DNA of 64,000 bases from Bog-793 sp963823945. GTDB lineage: Bacteria > Actinomycetota > Acidimicrobiia > Acidimicrobiales > Bog-793. Each line of letters begins with the position of its first letter. Position 1 is the first letter of the stretch. The position numbers and the translations under genes were made by a program. The notes beneath the pieces are model-generated. The model had not been told where the DNA came from. It saw only the letters and a list, made by a program, of their open reading frames with translations, and did no database searches. Shown piece by piece: positions 26,076-35,230 of the stretch. The stretch spans positions 62,001 through 126,000 of the forward strand of contig CAWGNK010000003.1 in the NCBI GenBank assembly GCA_963823945.1. Reading direction: 5' to 3'.

Positions 26076-27459
26076 ATGACGCTCGAACTGGCACGTTGGC
26101 AGTTTGCCGTCGTCACGATCTTTCACTTCTTCTTCGTTCCGCTGACGATCGGCCTCAGCTTCCTCGTCGCCATCATGCAGACGCTCGCCTACCGGCAGAA
26201 GGACCCCGGCTGGGACCGGCTCAGCCGCTTCTTCGGCCGCCTGTTCCTCATCAACCTCGCCGTCGGCGTCGTCACCGGCATCGTCCTCGAGTTCCAGTTC
26301 GGTCTCAACTGGTCCTCGTACTCGGTGTTCGTGGGCAACATCTTCGGTGCGCCCCTCGCCATCGAGGGACTGCTGGCGTTCTTCCTCGAATCGACCTTCA
26401 TCGGGCTATGGATCTTCGGACGGGATCGCCTCTCGGCCCGGCTGCATCTCGCCACGATCTGGCTGGTGGCCGCGGGGACCGTGCTCTCGGTGCTGTTCAT
26501 CCTGGCCGCCAACGCCTGGATGCAGCACCCGGTCGGCTACAAGGTCGTCCACGGACAGGCGGTCCTCACGAACTTCTGGTTGATCCTCGGCAATTCCACC
26601 CTGTGGGCCCAGTTCGCCCACACGGTGCTCGCCGCCTTCGCCACCGGCGGCGCCCTGACACTGGGGATCAGCGTCTGGCGGGCACACCGCGACCGGAACG
26701 ACCCGGAGTCCCGGCGTGCCTTCCAGCGCTCGGCCCACCTCGCCACGGTCTTCCTGCTCGGTGCGGTGATGCTCACCGCCATCGCCGGCGACTCGTTGGG
26801 CCGGGTGATGGATTCCCAGGAGCCGATGAAGATGGCGGCGGCCGAGGGCCTCTACCACTCGGCGAAGGGCGCGCCCTTCTCGCTGCTCACGATCACCAAC
26901 CTGTCGGACCAGCCGGTCGTGCAGATCCGGGTGCCGCACGTGCTCTCGCTCATCGAGGACCTGAGCTGGAACGGCCAGGTTCCGGGGATCGACAACATCC
27001 AGGCCGCCGACGTGGCCAAGTTCGGGCCCGGGAGCTACGTGCCGATGATCTGGCTCACCTACTGGTCGTTCCGGGTGATGGTCGGTGCCGGGGTGCTGAT
27101 GATCCTGCTCGGAGCCTGGGGGTTGCTCCTCGCCCGGCGCAAGAAGCTGGCTGAGAACCTCTGGTTCCGGCGCGCCGCGCTGTGCGGGATCGCCCTGCCG
27201 TTCATCGCCAACACGGCCGGCTGGGTCATGACCGAAGTCGGCCGCCAGCCCTGGATCGTCTACGGCGTGATGCTGACGGCCAAGGGCGTGTCCGGCGTGA
27301 CGGTCGCCGACGTGGCGACCACGCTCGCCGCCTTCGTCCTCATCTACACGGCCCTCGGCGTCATCGAGGCTGCCCTGATGACGCGCTCGGCGCGGCGACC
27401 GCTCGACGAGCCCGAACGCTGGCCTCGAGCCGTCGCTCGAGCCGAGCCTCGTGTACTGA
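26076..27459 (+). CDS. cydA: Cytochrome bd oxidase subunit I (frameshift near the 3' end)
   Basis: Quinol:O2 oxidoreductase subunit with haems b558, b595 and d. The N-terminal haem ligand His17 (IFHFFFVPLTIG), GVVTGIVLEFQFG, ESTFIGLWIFG, the second ligand in FAHTVLAAF and the conserved GRQPWIVYGVM are present; the Q-loop is of the short type. The frame opened by the ATG does not stop at the end of the gene: it runs to 28040 through cydB in the wrong frame. The usual CydA ending (LEPSLEPSLVY then TGA at 27457-27459, 9 bases before cydB) is present one frame over, so a one-base shift lies between about 27414 and 27424. The intact protein would be about 460 residues; as sequenced it is 654 with a basic nonsense tail. 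Confidence 0.92.
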
Positions 27460-27468
27460 GAGGTCAAG

Positions 27469-28515
27469 ATGGCTCCCTTCTCCGATCTCAACACGACCTG
27501 GTTCGCCCTCATCGGGCTGCTCTGGACCGGCTACTTCTTCCTCGAGGGGTTCGACTTCGGCGTCGCGGTCGTCACGCCGTTCATCATCAAAGACGAGACC
27601 GACCGCCGGCTCTGCCTCAACGCCGTCGGCCCCGTGTGGGACGGGAACGAGGTCTGGCTCCTCGTCGCCGGGGGGGCGATGTTCGCCGCCTTCCCGCTGT
27701 GGTACGCCCGCCTGTTCAGCGGCTTCTACCTCGCGCTGTTCCTCGTCCTCGTGGCCCTCATCTTCCGCGGGGTCTCGTTCGAGTTCCGCGGCCACGACGA
27801 CCGGGCGAGCTGGCGGAGGACCTGGGACGTGGCCAACTTCGTCGGCAGCCTCATCCCGGCGGTCGTCTGGGGGGTCGCCTTCACGGACCTCGTCCACGGT
27901 GTGCCGCTGTCGCCGGGGGGCCACTACTACGGCGGGCTCCCGGGGCTCCTCCACCCGATCGCCCTCGTCGGCGGCCTCGCCAGCCTGGCGGTCTTCGTCT
28001 TCCACGGCTCGCTCTTCCTCAGCCTGAAGACGAGCGGTGACGTCGCCCGGCGTGCGCGCCGCGCCGCCGGCTACGTCGGTGTCGCCGCCGTCGCCCTGCT
28101 CGGGGGCGTCGTCGCCTGGGTCGCGGCCGCGGGCCGGCCGGCGGTGGCCGGATCGGTGACCGCCGTGCTGCCGCTCATCCTCGGCGTCGGTGCCGTCGCC
28201 GCGGTCGCCGTCGCAACGGTCCTCGTGGCTGCCCGGCGCGACGGGTGGGCCTTCGCCGCCACGGGCCTCGCCATCATCGCGGCGATGGGGGCCGTCTTCA
28301 GCCGGATGTTCCCGCTCGTCCTGCCGGCGAGCAACCGGGCCGCCAACGCCCTCACCATCGCGGCAAGCGCCTCGCAGCACAACACGCTCGCGGTGATGAG
28401 CATCGCCGCGGCCTGCTTCACGCCGTTCGTCCTCGCCTACCAGGCTTGGACCTACTGGGTCTTCCGCAAGCGCCTGCTGCGCCCGGTCGCCTCGCCCAGC
28501 ACCGCCGCGAACTAG
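27469..28515 (+). CDS. cydB: Cytochrome bd oxidase subunit II
   Basis: 348 residues with about nine membrane segments, including GYFFLEGFDFGVAVVTPFI, the GPVWDGNEVWLLVAGGAMFAAFP signature and FRGVSFEFR. It pairs with CydA in the membrane. ATG at 27469 follows AGAGG and the relic CydA stop; cydD begins 2 bases after its stop, so cydABDC is one operon. Confidence 0.96.
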   Translation: MAPFSDLNTTWFALIGLLWTGYFFLEGFDFGVAVVTPFIIKDETDRRLCLNAVGPVWDGNEVWLLVAGGAMFAAFPLWYARLFSGFYLALFLVLVALIFRGVSFEFRGHDDRASWRRTWDVANFVGSLIPAVVWGVAFTDLVHGVPLSPGGHYYGGLPGLLHPIALVGGLASLAVFVFHGSLFLSLKTSGDVARRARRAAGYVGVAAVALLGGVVAWVAAAGRPAVAGSVTAVLPLILGVGAVAAVAVATVLVAARRDGWAFAATGLAIIAAMGAVFSRMFPLVLPASNRAANALTIAASASQHNTLAVMSIAAACFTPFVLAYQAWTYWVFRKRLLRPVASPSTAAN

Positions 28516-28517
28516 CC

Positions 28518-30308
28518 GTGCCCGGCGGCTTCGGCGCACGCCGGGGAGCCGGGCCGTCGACATCCCGCGCCGACCGGCGGCTCGTCGCGCAGCTGCCCGT
28601 CGTCCGACACACCGTCACCGCCTCGGCCGCAGTCGGGCTCGTCTCGACGGCCACCGTCGTCGTACAGGCCGTCGCGCTGGCGCACCTCCTCGCCGGCGCG
28701 ATGCCCGGCGCCCACCCCGGCGACCGCCTCGGCGCCTTCGTCGCTCTCGGGGCAGCGGCCGCGGTGCGGGGCCTCGCGTCCCTCGCCGGGGAGACACTGG
28801 CCCATCTCGGTGCGACGAGGGCCAAGGCCGACCTGCGCGCGCGGCTCGTCGGGGCCGCGCTCGCGCGCGCCCCGTCCGGCGGCGCCGGCGGCCCAGGAGA
28901 CCTCGCGACGGTGGCGGGGCGCGGGCTCGACGCCCTCGACGTCTACGTCGGGCGGTGCCTGCCGGACCTCGTCCTCGCCGTCGTGGCGCCGGTCGCGCTG
29001 GCGATCGCCGTCGGCGTGCTCGACTGGATCTCCGGCGTCATCGTCGTCACCGCCATCGTGCTCTTCCCGGTCTTCGGCGCGCTCGTCGGACGCGCCAGCC
29101 TCGCGCTCGCCGGAAACCGCTGGCGACAGGTCGAGGGCCTCGGGCGCCACATCACGGACGTCTTCGAGGGGCTCCCGGTCCTGCGGGCCTTCGACCGCGC
29201 CCCCGAGCAGCGCCGCCGCATCGAGTCCGCCGGGGAGGCGTTGCGGAAGGCGAGCCTGTCGACCCTGCGCACCGCCTTCCTCTCGGCGCTCGTCCTCGAC
29301 ACGCTGGCGTCGGTCTCCGTCGCGCTCCTGGCGGTCCCCCTCGGGCTGCGGCTCCTCAACGGAACGGTCGGCCTCCCGGCGGCGCTCGCGGTGCTCATCG
29401 TCGCGCCCGAGGTGTTCCTGCCCCTCCGGCGGGCGAGCGCCGAGTTCCACGAGAGCACCGAAGGACTCGCGGCCCTCGGCCAGGCGATGGCGCTGATCGG
29501 ACCGGGGAACATCTCCGCCGTGAGCCGTGCGCCGCGCGGCGAGCCACACCTCGGGGAGGTCCCCGACCCGGTGCGGGTTGCGGTCGAGCTGCGCGCCGTG
29601 CACTTCGAGGTCGCCGGCCGGCACGATCCCATCCTCGACGGCGCCGACCTGACGATCGCCCCGGGCGAGACGGTCGTCGTGGTGGGCCCCAACGGCACGG
29701 GCAAGTCGACCGTCGCGGCGTTGCTGCTCGGCTTCGTACAGCCGTCGCGCGGTGCGGTCACGGTCGGGGACGTCGACCTGGCCGACCTCGACCCCGCCTC
29801 GTGGCGCCAGCGCGTGACCTACCTTCCCGAACGCCCGGCGCTGCTCGGCCGCACGCTCGCCGAGAACCTGCGCCTCGCCGACCCCGAGGCCTCCGAGGAG
29901 GCACTCGTCGACGCCCTCGTCGCCGCGGGCGCACCGGACCTCGCCCGCGACCTGCCATCCGGCCTCGCCACCTGCCTGGGTGCCGGCGGCCGCCCCGTGT
30001 CCTCGGGCGAGCTGCAGCGCATCGCACTGGCTCGCACGCTGCTGCGGCGCGGCTCGCTCTACGTGCTCGACGAGCCCACCGTGCATCTCGACGCCGCGAC
30101 GGAGGCCACCGTCGTCACCGGGCTCCGCCGGGTGCTCGCGGGGCGCAGCGCCTTCATCGTCACGCACCGTCCCGCGGTGGCGGAACTCGCCGACCGGGTC
30201 GTGCGACTGTCCGGGGGCAGGTTCGTCCCTGCCGATCTTGCCGCGCCCGACGGCACCGCGGGCGCCCCGCCACAGCCGGCGGCAGCGGGCGCGGGGGCAG
30301 ATCGGTGA
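28518..30308 (+). CDS. cydD: Thiol exporter/cytochrome bd assembly ABC protein CydD
   Basis: A 596-residue fused permease-ATPase: six membrane segments in residues 25-310, then the nucleotide-binding domain with Walker A GPNGTGKST, signature SSGELQRIALARTLL, Walker B LYVLDEPT and a switch His in IVTHRP. With CydC it exports cysteine or glutathione-type thiols needed for bd haem assembly (known from E. coli). GTG at 28518 lies 2 bases after cydB. Confidence 0.93.
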   Translation: MPGGFGARRGAGPSTSRADRRLVAQLPVVRHTVTASAAVGLVSTATVVVQAVALAHLLAGAMPGAHPGDRLGAFVALGAAAAVRGLASLAGETLAHLGATRAKADLRARLVGAALARAPSGGAGGPGDLATVAGRGLDALDVYVGRCLPDLVLAVVAPVALAIAVGVLDWISGVIVVTAIVLFPVFGALVGRASLALAGNRWRQVEGLGRHITDVFEGLPVLRAFDRAPEQRRRIESAGEALRKASLSTLRTAFLSALVLDTLASVSVALLAVPLGLRLLNGTVGLPAALAVLIVAPEVFLPLRRASAEFHESTEGLAALGQAMALIGPGNISAVSRAPRGEPHLGEVPDPVRVAVELRAVHFEVAGRHDPILDGADLTIAPGETVVVVGPNGTGKSTVAALLLGFVQPSRGAVTVGDVDLADLDPASWRQRVTYLPERPALLGRTLAENLRLADPEASEEALVDALVAAGAPDLARDLPSGLATCLGAGGRPVSSGELQRIALARTLLRRGSLYVLDEPTVHLDAATEATVVTGLRRVLAGRSAFIVTHRPAVAELADRVVRLSGGRFVPADLAAPDGTAGAPPQPAAAGAGADR

Positions 30309-30315
30309 GGCGGTC

Positions 30316-32073
30316 ATGACGCCGGCCCCGGGTGGCCGCAGGGGTGGTGGCCCGCGTGTGGCGGCCGGCTGGGGCTCGATGCGGAGCCTCGGGCTCGCAC
30401 CGCGCCGTCTCGCCCGGGCGGGCGTGGCCGGCACGATCGGCGCCGCCAGCGGCATCGGGCTCCTGGCGACGTCGGGATGGCTCATCACCCGGGCGGCCGG
30501 ACGCCCGCCCGTCTTCGTCCTCAGCGTCGCCATCGGCCTCGTGCAGGCGTTCGCGCTGGGCCGGGGGATCGCCCGCTACTTCCAACGGCTCGCCGTCCAC
30601 GACGTCTCCCTCGACCTGCTCGGCCGGCTCCGGCTCCGGCTCTTCGACATGCTCGAGCCGCTCGTCCCCGGCGGGCTCGGGTCCGGCGGCTCCGGCGAGG
30701 TGCTGAGCGGCTTCGTCTCCGACGCCGAGATCATCGCCACGGCGTTCGCCAAGCGGGTCACGACCGCGATCGACCTCGTCGCGAGCATCGTCCTTGGCAC
30801 CGCGGTCGCCCTCGTCGTCGAACCGGGAGTCGGGGCCGTCCTGCTCGCGGGGGCGGTCGCGATGGCCGTCGTCGCGGCGGTGGCCGCCCGGCTCGGCCGG
30901 ACCGGCGCCGAGCGTGAGGCCGCAGCCCGCGCCGAGCTCGCCGACTCGGTCATCGACACGATGCGCGTCGCCCGCGAGCTCGTCGCTTTCGGCCGTGAGG
31001 ACCTCGTGTCGGCGCGACTGGCGGAGATCCGCCGGCGCTCGAACTCGGGCGCGGCCCGTCGCGCGCTGGCGACGGGGATCGGCCGCGCCAGCGCGACGTT
31101 CACCGCCACGGCGGCACTTGTCGGCGTCGTCGCGACCGGCATCGCGGCGCACGAGGCCGGCCATCTCTCCGGCGTGATGCTGGCCGTCGAGGCGTTCGTC
31201 GCGCTCGCCGTCTACGACCAGTTCGCCATCCTGCCACCCGTGCTCGCCGATCTGGGCGCCGGGCGGTCGGCAGCCCACCGCCTGTCGGCGCTCGGCGCCC
31301 TCCCGGCCCCGGTCGTCGAACCCGATCTCGACTCCGGCCCACCCGAGGGCGCGGCCGAGATCGCCTTCGACCGGGTCCGGGTCACACACGGCGCCACCGT
31401 CGCGCTCGACGGGTTGTCCCTACGGCTCCCGCCGGGGAAACGGGTCGCCCTCGTCGGCCGCAGCGGCTCCGGCAAGACGAGCGCGCTCCATGCGCTTCTG
31501 CACTTCGTGCCGTGCACGAGCGGTCGCGCCTCGATCGGCGGGGTCGACGTCGCCCGGATCACCCGGGCCGGTATCGCCCGCCACATCGGGTGGGTGGACG
31601 ACGTCACCCACGTCTTCGCGGCGAGCCTCGGGGACAACCTCCGGATCGCCGACTCGGAGGCCACGGAGTCGAGTTGCGTCGCGGCGCTGGCCGCCGTCGG
31701 GCTCGCCGCCTGGCTCGCCTCCCTGCCGGAGGGCCTGGAGACCCGGCTCGGCGCCGGGGGACGGCCGATGAGCGCCGGGGAGCGCCAGCGGCTCGGATTG
31801 GCCCGCGCGTTGCTCGCCGGGGGCGACACGCTGGCGCTCGATGAGCCGACGGCGCACATCGACCCGACGTCGTCGGCCGACGTGCTCGACGAGCTCGTCG
31901 GCGCGACCGGGTCGAAGACGGTCCTCGTCATCAGCCACGAACCGGGTCTCGAACGTCTCGTCGACGAGATCGTCACCCTCGAGGGCGGGCGCGTCGTCGA
32001 CCGCCAGGCGACCCGGCGCGATCCGGCTGCCGGCCGTCCCCCCGGTGGGGCCGGTGCCAGTCCGGATCACTGA
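30316..32073 (+). CDS. cydC: Thiol exporter/cytochrome bd assembly ABC protein CydC
   Basis: 585 residues with the same permease-ATPase layout as CydD: membrane part starting about residue 25 (AGTIGAASGIGLLATSGWLITRAA, a CydC hallmark), Walker A GRSGSGKTS, signature SAGERQRLGLARALL, Walker B TLALDEPT and HEPGLERL switch. Partner of CydD; the two genes are 7 bases apart. CydC carries the conserved SGWLI segment, which separates it from CydD. Confidence 0.93.
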   Translation: MTPAPGGRRGGGPRVAAGWGSMRSLGLAPRRLARAGVAGTIGAASGIGLLATSGWLITRAAGRPPVFVLSVAIGLVQAFALGRGIARYFQRLAVHDVSLDLLGRLRLRLFDMLEPLVPGGLGSGGSGEVLSGFVSDAEIIATAFAKRVTTAIDLVASIVLGTAVALVVEPGVGAVLLAGAVAMAVVAAVAARLGRTGAEREAAARAELADSVIDTMRVARELVAFGREDLVSARLAEIRRRSNSGAARRALATGIGRASATFTATAALVGVVATGIAAHEAGHLSGVMLAVEAFVALAVYDQFAILPPVLADLGAGRSAAHRLSALGALPAPVVEPDLDSGPPEGAAEIAFDRVRVTHGATVALDGLSLRLPPGKRVALVGRSGSGKTSALHALLHFVPCTSGRASIGGVDVARITRAGIARHIGWVDDVTHVFAASLGDNLRIADSEATESSCVAALAAVGLAAWLASLPEGLETRLGAGGRPMSAGERQRLGLARALLAGGDTLALDEPTAHIDPTSSADVLDELVGATGSKTVLVISHEPGLERLVDEIVTLEGGRVVDRQATRRDPAAGRPPGGAGASPDH

Positions 32074-32147
32074 CCCCGCCGCGACCGGACGGGCCGGGCC
32101 GCCCCGACGACCGATCGAGGCGCGATGGCCGCCGCGAGGACGATGGA

Positions 32148-33092
32148 TCAGGTGTCAGACGCCATCTGGCTCCCTGGTGCCGTGTCGGCCTCGGGAGCCA
32201 TGTAACCCCCCGGTGCCACGTTGGCCCCGGGAGCCGCCTGGGCCGGCTCGGCCTTGTCGTGAGCCGGGATCTCGTAGACGCGTCGCGCCACCGCCAGGGC
32301 GAGCACGGCGAAGCCGATCGCGAGGACGAACTCCGGCACGCCGATGCCGATCCGGACGCCGTTGAGCGTGTACGACGACCAGCTGCGGAGCACCACCACG
32401 CTCGTCACCGCCTGGCCGAGCGACCCGAGGGCGAGCAGGGCGAGGCCGATCGCGGCCAACACGGTCTGCGGAGACTTGACGGCGGAGGTCGCGCGCGCGA
32501 CGACGATCACGGTGAGGAGCAGGGCGCATCCCACCATCGCGAAGACGGCCTGCGTCACGCCCATCGCCGCGTCGTTGAGGTCGAGCGACGGCAGACCCTG
32601 GGAAACGGCGATAAACGCCAGCGCGATCGCGGCGCCGAACCACAGCACCGCGAAATGCGCCGTGGCGGGGTCGTCGTGCTCGACGAAGGAGCGCCTCGCC
32701 GCCTTGACCGCGTAGTAGAGGAACCACCCGCCGATCCCGACGGCCGCCAGCACCTGTGCCGTCGTGGGCGACCCATTCACGTCCAAGCCGCCGTACAGGG
32801 CGCCGATCGCGATCACGATGGTGGCGAGGCTCAGCACGCCGACCTCACCGGCCGCCGCCCAGTGGCGGCGCAGACAGAGGATCCACGCCGCCGTCAGGAG
32901 GGCGACGACGGCCACCGCCCACCCGGCAAAGAAGACCCACACGTACGCCGTGTTCAAATTGCTGCTGGTCGATTGGTCGGTCGGCGAAAGGAGGACGAAC
33001 GCCAACCCTTCGAGCAGGATGGCGATCGTGACAAGCGTGGCGGCCAGCCACACAATCGCCATCGCGAACCGGGACTTCGTCAGTTCGATCAT
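32148..33092 (-). CDS. Multi-pass membrane protein of unknown function
   Basis: 314 residues with about eight hydrophobic segments (residues 10-33, 47-70, 80-103, 115-135, 148-170, 180-203, 215-240, 250-272), then a Pro/Ala-rich cytoplasmic or external tail of short repeats (APGANVAPGGYMAPEADTAP). No family recognised. ATG at 33092 has GGAGCGAGGG upstream and is preferred to a TTG 15 bases earlier. It is convergent with cydC and divergent from the SQR gene, so it could belong to the respiratory region, but nothing proves it. Confidence 0.72.
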   Translation of the reverse strand: MIELTKSRFAMAIVWLAATLVTIAILLEGLAFVLLSPTDQSTSSNLNTAYVWVFFAGWAVAVVALLTAAWILCLRRHWAAAGEVGVLSLATIVIAIGALYGGLDVNGSPTTAQVLAAVGIGGWFLYYAVKAARRSFVEHDDPATAHFAVLWFGAAIALAFIAVSQGLPSLDLNDAAMGVTQAVFAMVGCALLLTVIVVARATSAVKSPQTVLAAIGLALLALGSLGQAVTSVVVLRSWSSYTLNGVRIGIGVPEFVLAIGFAVLALAVARRVYEIPAHDKAEPAQAAPGANVAPGGYMAPEADTAPGSQMASDT

Positions 33093-33316
33093 GAGCCCTC
33101 GCTCCAATTCGTGAGTCGAACAAGCACGAGCAAGCTGCCGTGCCGAAAGAGATTGCCCCGCTTGCCAAGTGTGTCAGAGATGCGGTGCTCGTGGCGCCTG
33201 GAGTGCCAGAACACCCGGACGGACAGCGTTGCGGCGCGGCTGCGCCGGCTGTAGAACGTTGCCGGGGCCAGTCGTACCCGGGCCTGGTGACCGCCCCGCC
33301 AGAGGAGCTCCGCCGG

Positions 33317-34510
33317 ATGCACCACCGGATCGTCGTTGTCGGGGGCGGTACCGCGGGGATCACCGTCGCGGCGCGGCTGCGCCGCGCCGGCGAACGTGAC
33401 ATCGCCCTCGTCGAGCCGGCCGAGGTCCACTACTACCAACCGTTCTGGACCCTCGTCGGCGCCGGCATCGTCGGGATCGACAAGAGCCGGCGGCCCGAGG
33501 CCTCCGTCGTGCCGAGGGGTGTGCACTGGATCCACGAGGCGGTGGCCGAGTTCGACCCCGACCGCCGCGAGCTCTCCACGCGAGCCGGCACCCGGCTGGG
33601 CTACGACGTGCTCGTCTGCTGTCCCGGTCTGGAACTCGCCTGGGACCTCGTGCCGGGACTCGCCGACGCGATGGCAACGCCGTACGCCTCATCGAACTAC
33701 ACCGTCAACCTCGCGCCCAAGACCGCCGAGCTCGCCGCGGGCTTTGCCGGCGGCGCGGCCCTCTTCGCCATGCCGGGCACGCCGATCAAGTGCAAGGGCG
33801 CACCGCAGAAGGCCGCCTATCTCGCCTGCGACGCCTGGCGGCGTCGGGGGGTGCTCGCCCGGTCCCAGGTCACGTTTGCGACCGGGGCCGACGCGCTCTT
33901 CAGCGTGCCGGAGTTCGCCGTCGTTCTCGAGGGGGTCGCGGCGCGCTACGGGATAGCCACCCGGCTGTCGACCGAACTCGTCGAGGTCGACCCGGGGGCC
34001 CGGTCGGCCACCCTCGCAACGAGCGGCCCGGCGGGCACGACCACCGACACGCTCACCTACGACCTGTTGCACGCCGCGCCGCCCCAGCGCGCCCCGGGGT
34101 TCGTGCGGGATAGCCCGCTCGCCGGTCCCGGGCCCTTCGGCTGGGTGCCCGTCGACAAGCACAGCCTGCGCCACGTGACCTACCCCGAGGTCTTCGCCCT
34201 CGGCGACGTCTCCGACGCGCCGACCTCGAAGACGGGAGCGGCGGCGCGCGCCCAGGCGGCGGTCGTCGCCGCGGGCGTGCTCGCCGTGCTCGGGCATCGC
34301 GAGCCCACCGCCCGCTACGAGGGCTACACCGCCTGCCCGATCGTGACGGCGCGGCACCGCATGGTGCTCGCCGAGTGCGACTACGACCACAAGGCCCACC
34401 CGACGATCCCATTCATCGACACCCGGCGCGAGCGCTACGACATGTGGCTGCTCAAGCGCTACGGCCTGCCCGCCCTCTACTGGAACGTCGTGCTACGCGG
34501 CCGAGGCTGA
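33317..34510 (+). CDS. Sulfide:quinone oxidoreductase, type II-like
   Basis: A 397-residue flavoprotein. N-terminal FAD site VVVGGGTAGITVAARLRRAG, then the two redox Cys contexts of type II SQR (mitochondrial SQOR-like): KCKGAPQKAAYL and GYTACPIVT, and the second FAD contact FALGDVSDAPTSKTGAAA. It would oxidise sulfide to sulfane sulfur and pass electrons to the quinone pool from the inner membrane face. ATG at 33317 follows AGAGGAG. The third Cys of type I enzymes is not seen. It is convergent with the Hdr operon (33 bases apart) and near cytochrome bd, which is known to resist sulfide. Confidence 0.88.
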   Translation: MHHRIVVVGGGTAGITVAARLRRAGERDIALVEPAEVHYYQPFWTLVGAGIVGIDKSRRPEASVVPRGVHWIHEAVAEFDPDRRELSTRAGTRLGYDVLVCCPGLELAWDLVPGLADAMATPYASSNYTVNLAPKTAELAAGFAGGAALFAMPGTPIKCKGAPQKAAYLACDAWRRRGVLARSQVTFATGADALFSVPEFAVVLEGVAARYGIATRLSTELVEVDPGARSATLATSGPAGTTTDTLTYDLLHAAPPQRAPGFVRDSPLAGPGPFGWVPVDKHSLRHVTYPEVFALGDVSDAPTSKTGAAARAQAAVVAAGVLAVLGHREPTARYEGYTACPIVTARHRMVLAECDYDHKAHPTIPFIDTRRERYDMWLLKRYGLPALYWNVVLRGRG

Positions 34511-34543
34511 ACCCGCGCCGCGCGCCCGCGGGCGTGCCGGTCC

Positions 34544-35230
34544 TCAGGGCCGGTGGGCGGTGTCCCCTCCCCAGGCCCCCAGTGAGAGCAGGCGCTCGCG
34601 GAAACCCGTCTCGTCCATGATCGTGCGCATCTCGGCCGCGGCGGCGGGCGAGGGGAACATGCTCCCCAGCCCGAGCTCGTTGCGCAGGTCGTCGCGGCGC
34701 TCGATGAAGCGCCGCCACTTCGGGCCGAGCGCTGCGACCCGGTCGGCGAAGAAGACCTGCGGGGTGCCGCCGATCCCCTTGTCGTAGAACTGCTCGGCCC
34801 AGGCCGTGAACATGGCGACGTGCTTTCTCCCGTAGCCCTCCTCGACCTGGAGGCCGCGGATGATCTGGTTGATGACGGCGACGGAGTTCCCCCGCGGACA
34901 CCTGCTCTGGCACGTGTAGCAGTAGAAGCAGAGCCAGACGGAGTCGTCGGTGAGCAGTGTCGGGTCGCCGTCGAGGGCCCGGCGCGCGATCTCGCGGGGT
35001 GAGTAGTCGCCAAAGCGCGCCGCCGGGCAGGCCGACGTGCAGATGCCGCACTGCATACAGGAGAGGAACCCCTCGACGTGGTCGTGCATGCGCGGGTCGT
35101 TGGCGATCCGTGTCGCCAGTTCCCGGTGTGCCGGGGGCGGCTCGTGGAAGTTCGACTCGGCGATGACCGAGTAGGGGTTGGCGTGGGCTGCCTCGTCGGC
35201 CAGCTGCGTTCGCTCCTCGGTCTCAGGCAT
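34544..35230 (-). CDS. Heterodisulfide reductase subunit C-like Fe-S protein
   Basis: A 228-residue HdrC: two [4Fe-4S] motifs, CMQCGICTSACPAAR (about residue 60) and CFYCYTCQSRCPRG (about 104), then the helical C-terminal part (YGRKHVAMFTAWAEQFYDKGIGG). It passes electrons between HdrA and the HdrB/D-type disulfide site. ATG at 35230 with GGAGA upstream. Last gene of the seven-gene operon, overlapping the previous one by 8 bases. Confidence 0.9.
   Translation of the reverse strand: MPETEERTQLADEAAHANPYSVIAESNFHEPPPAHRELATRIANDPRMHDHVEGFLSCMQCGICTSACPAARFGDYSPREIARRALDGDPTLLTDDSVWLCFYCYTCQSRCPRGNSVAVINQIIRGLQVEEGYGRKHVAMFTAWAEQFYDKGIGGTPQVFFADRVAALGPKWRRFIERRDDLRNELGLGSMFPSPAAAAEMRTIMDETGFRERLLSLGAWGGDTAHRP

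Noticed and set aside
27460..28040. CydA C-terminal extension as a real novel domain
   Set aside because: The extension is the out-of-frame reading of cydB, and the true CydA ending is visible one frame over.
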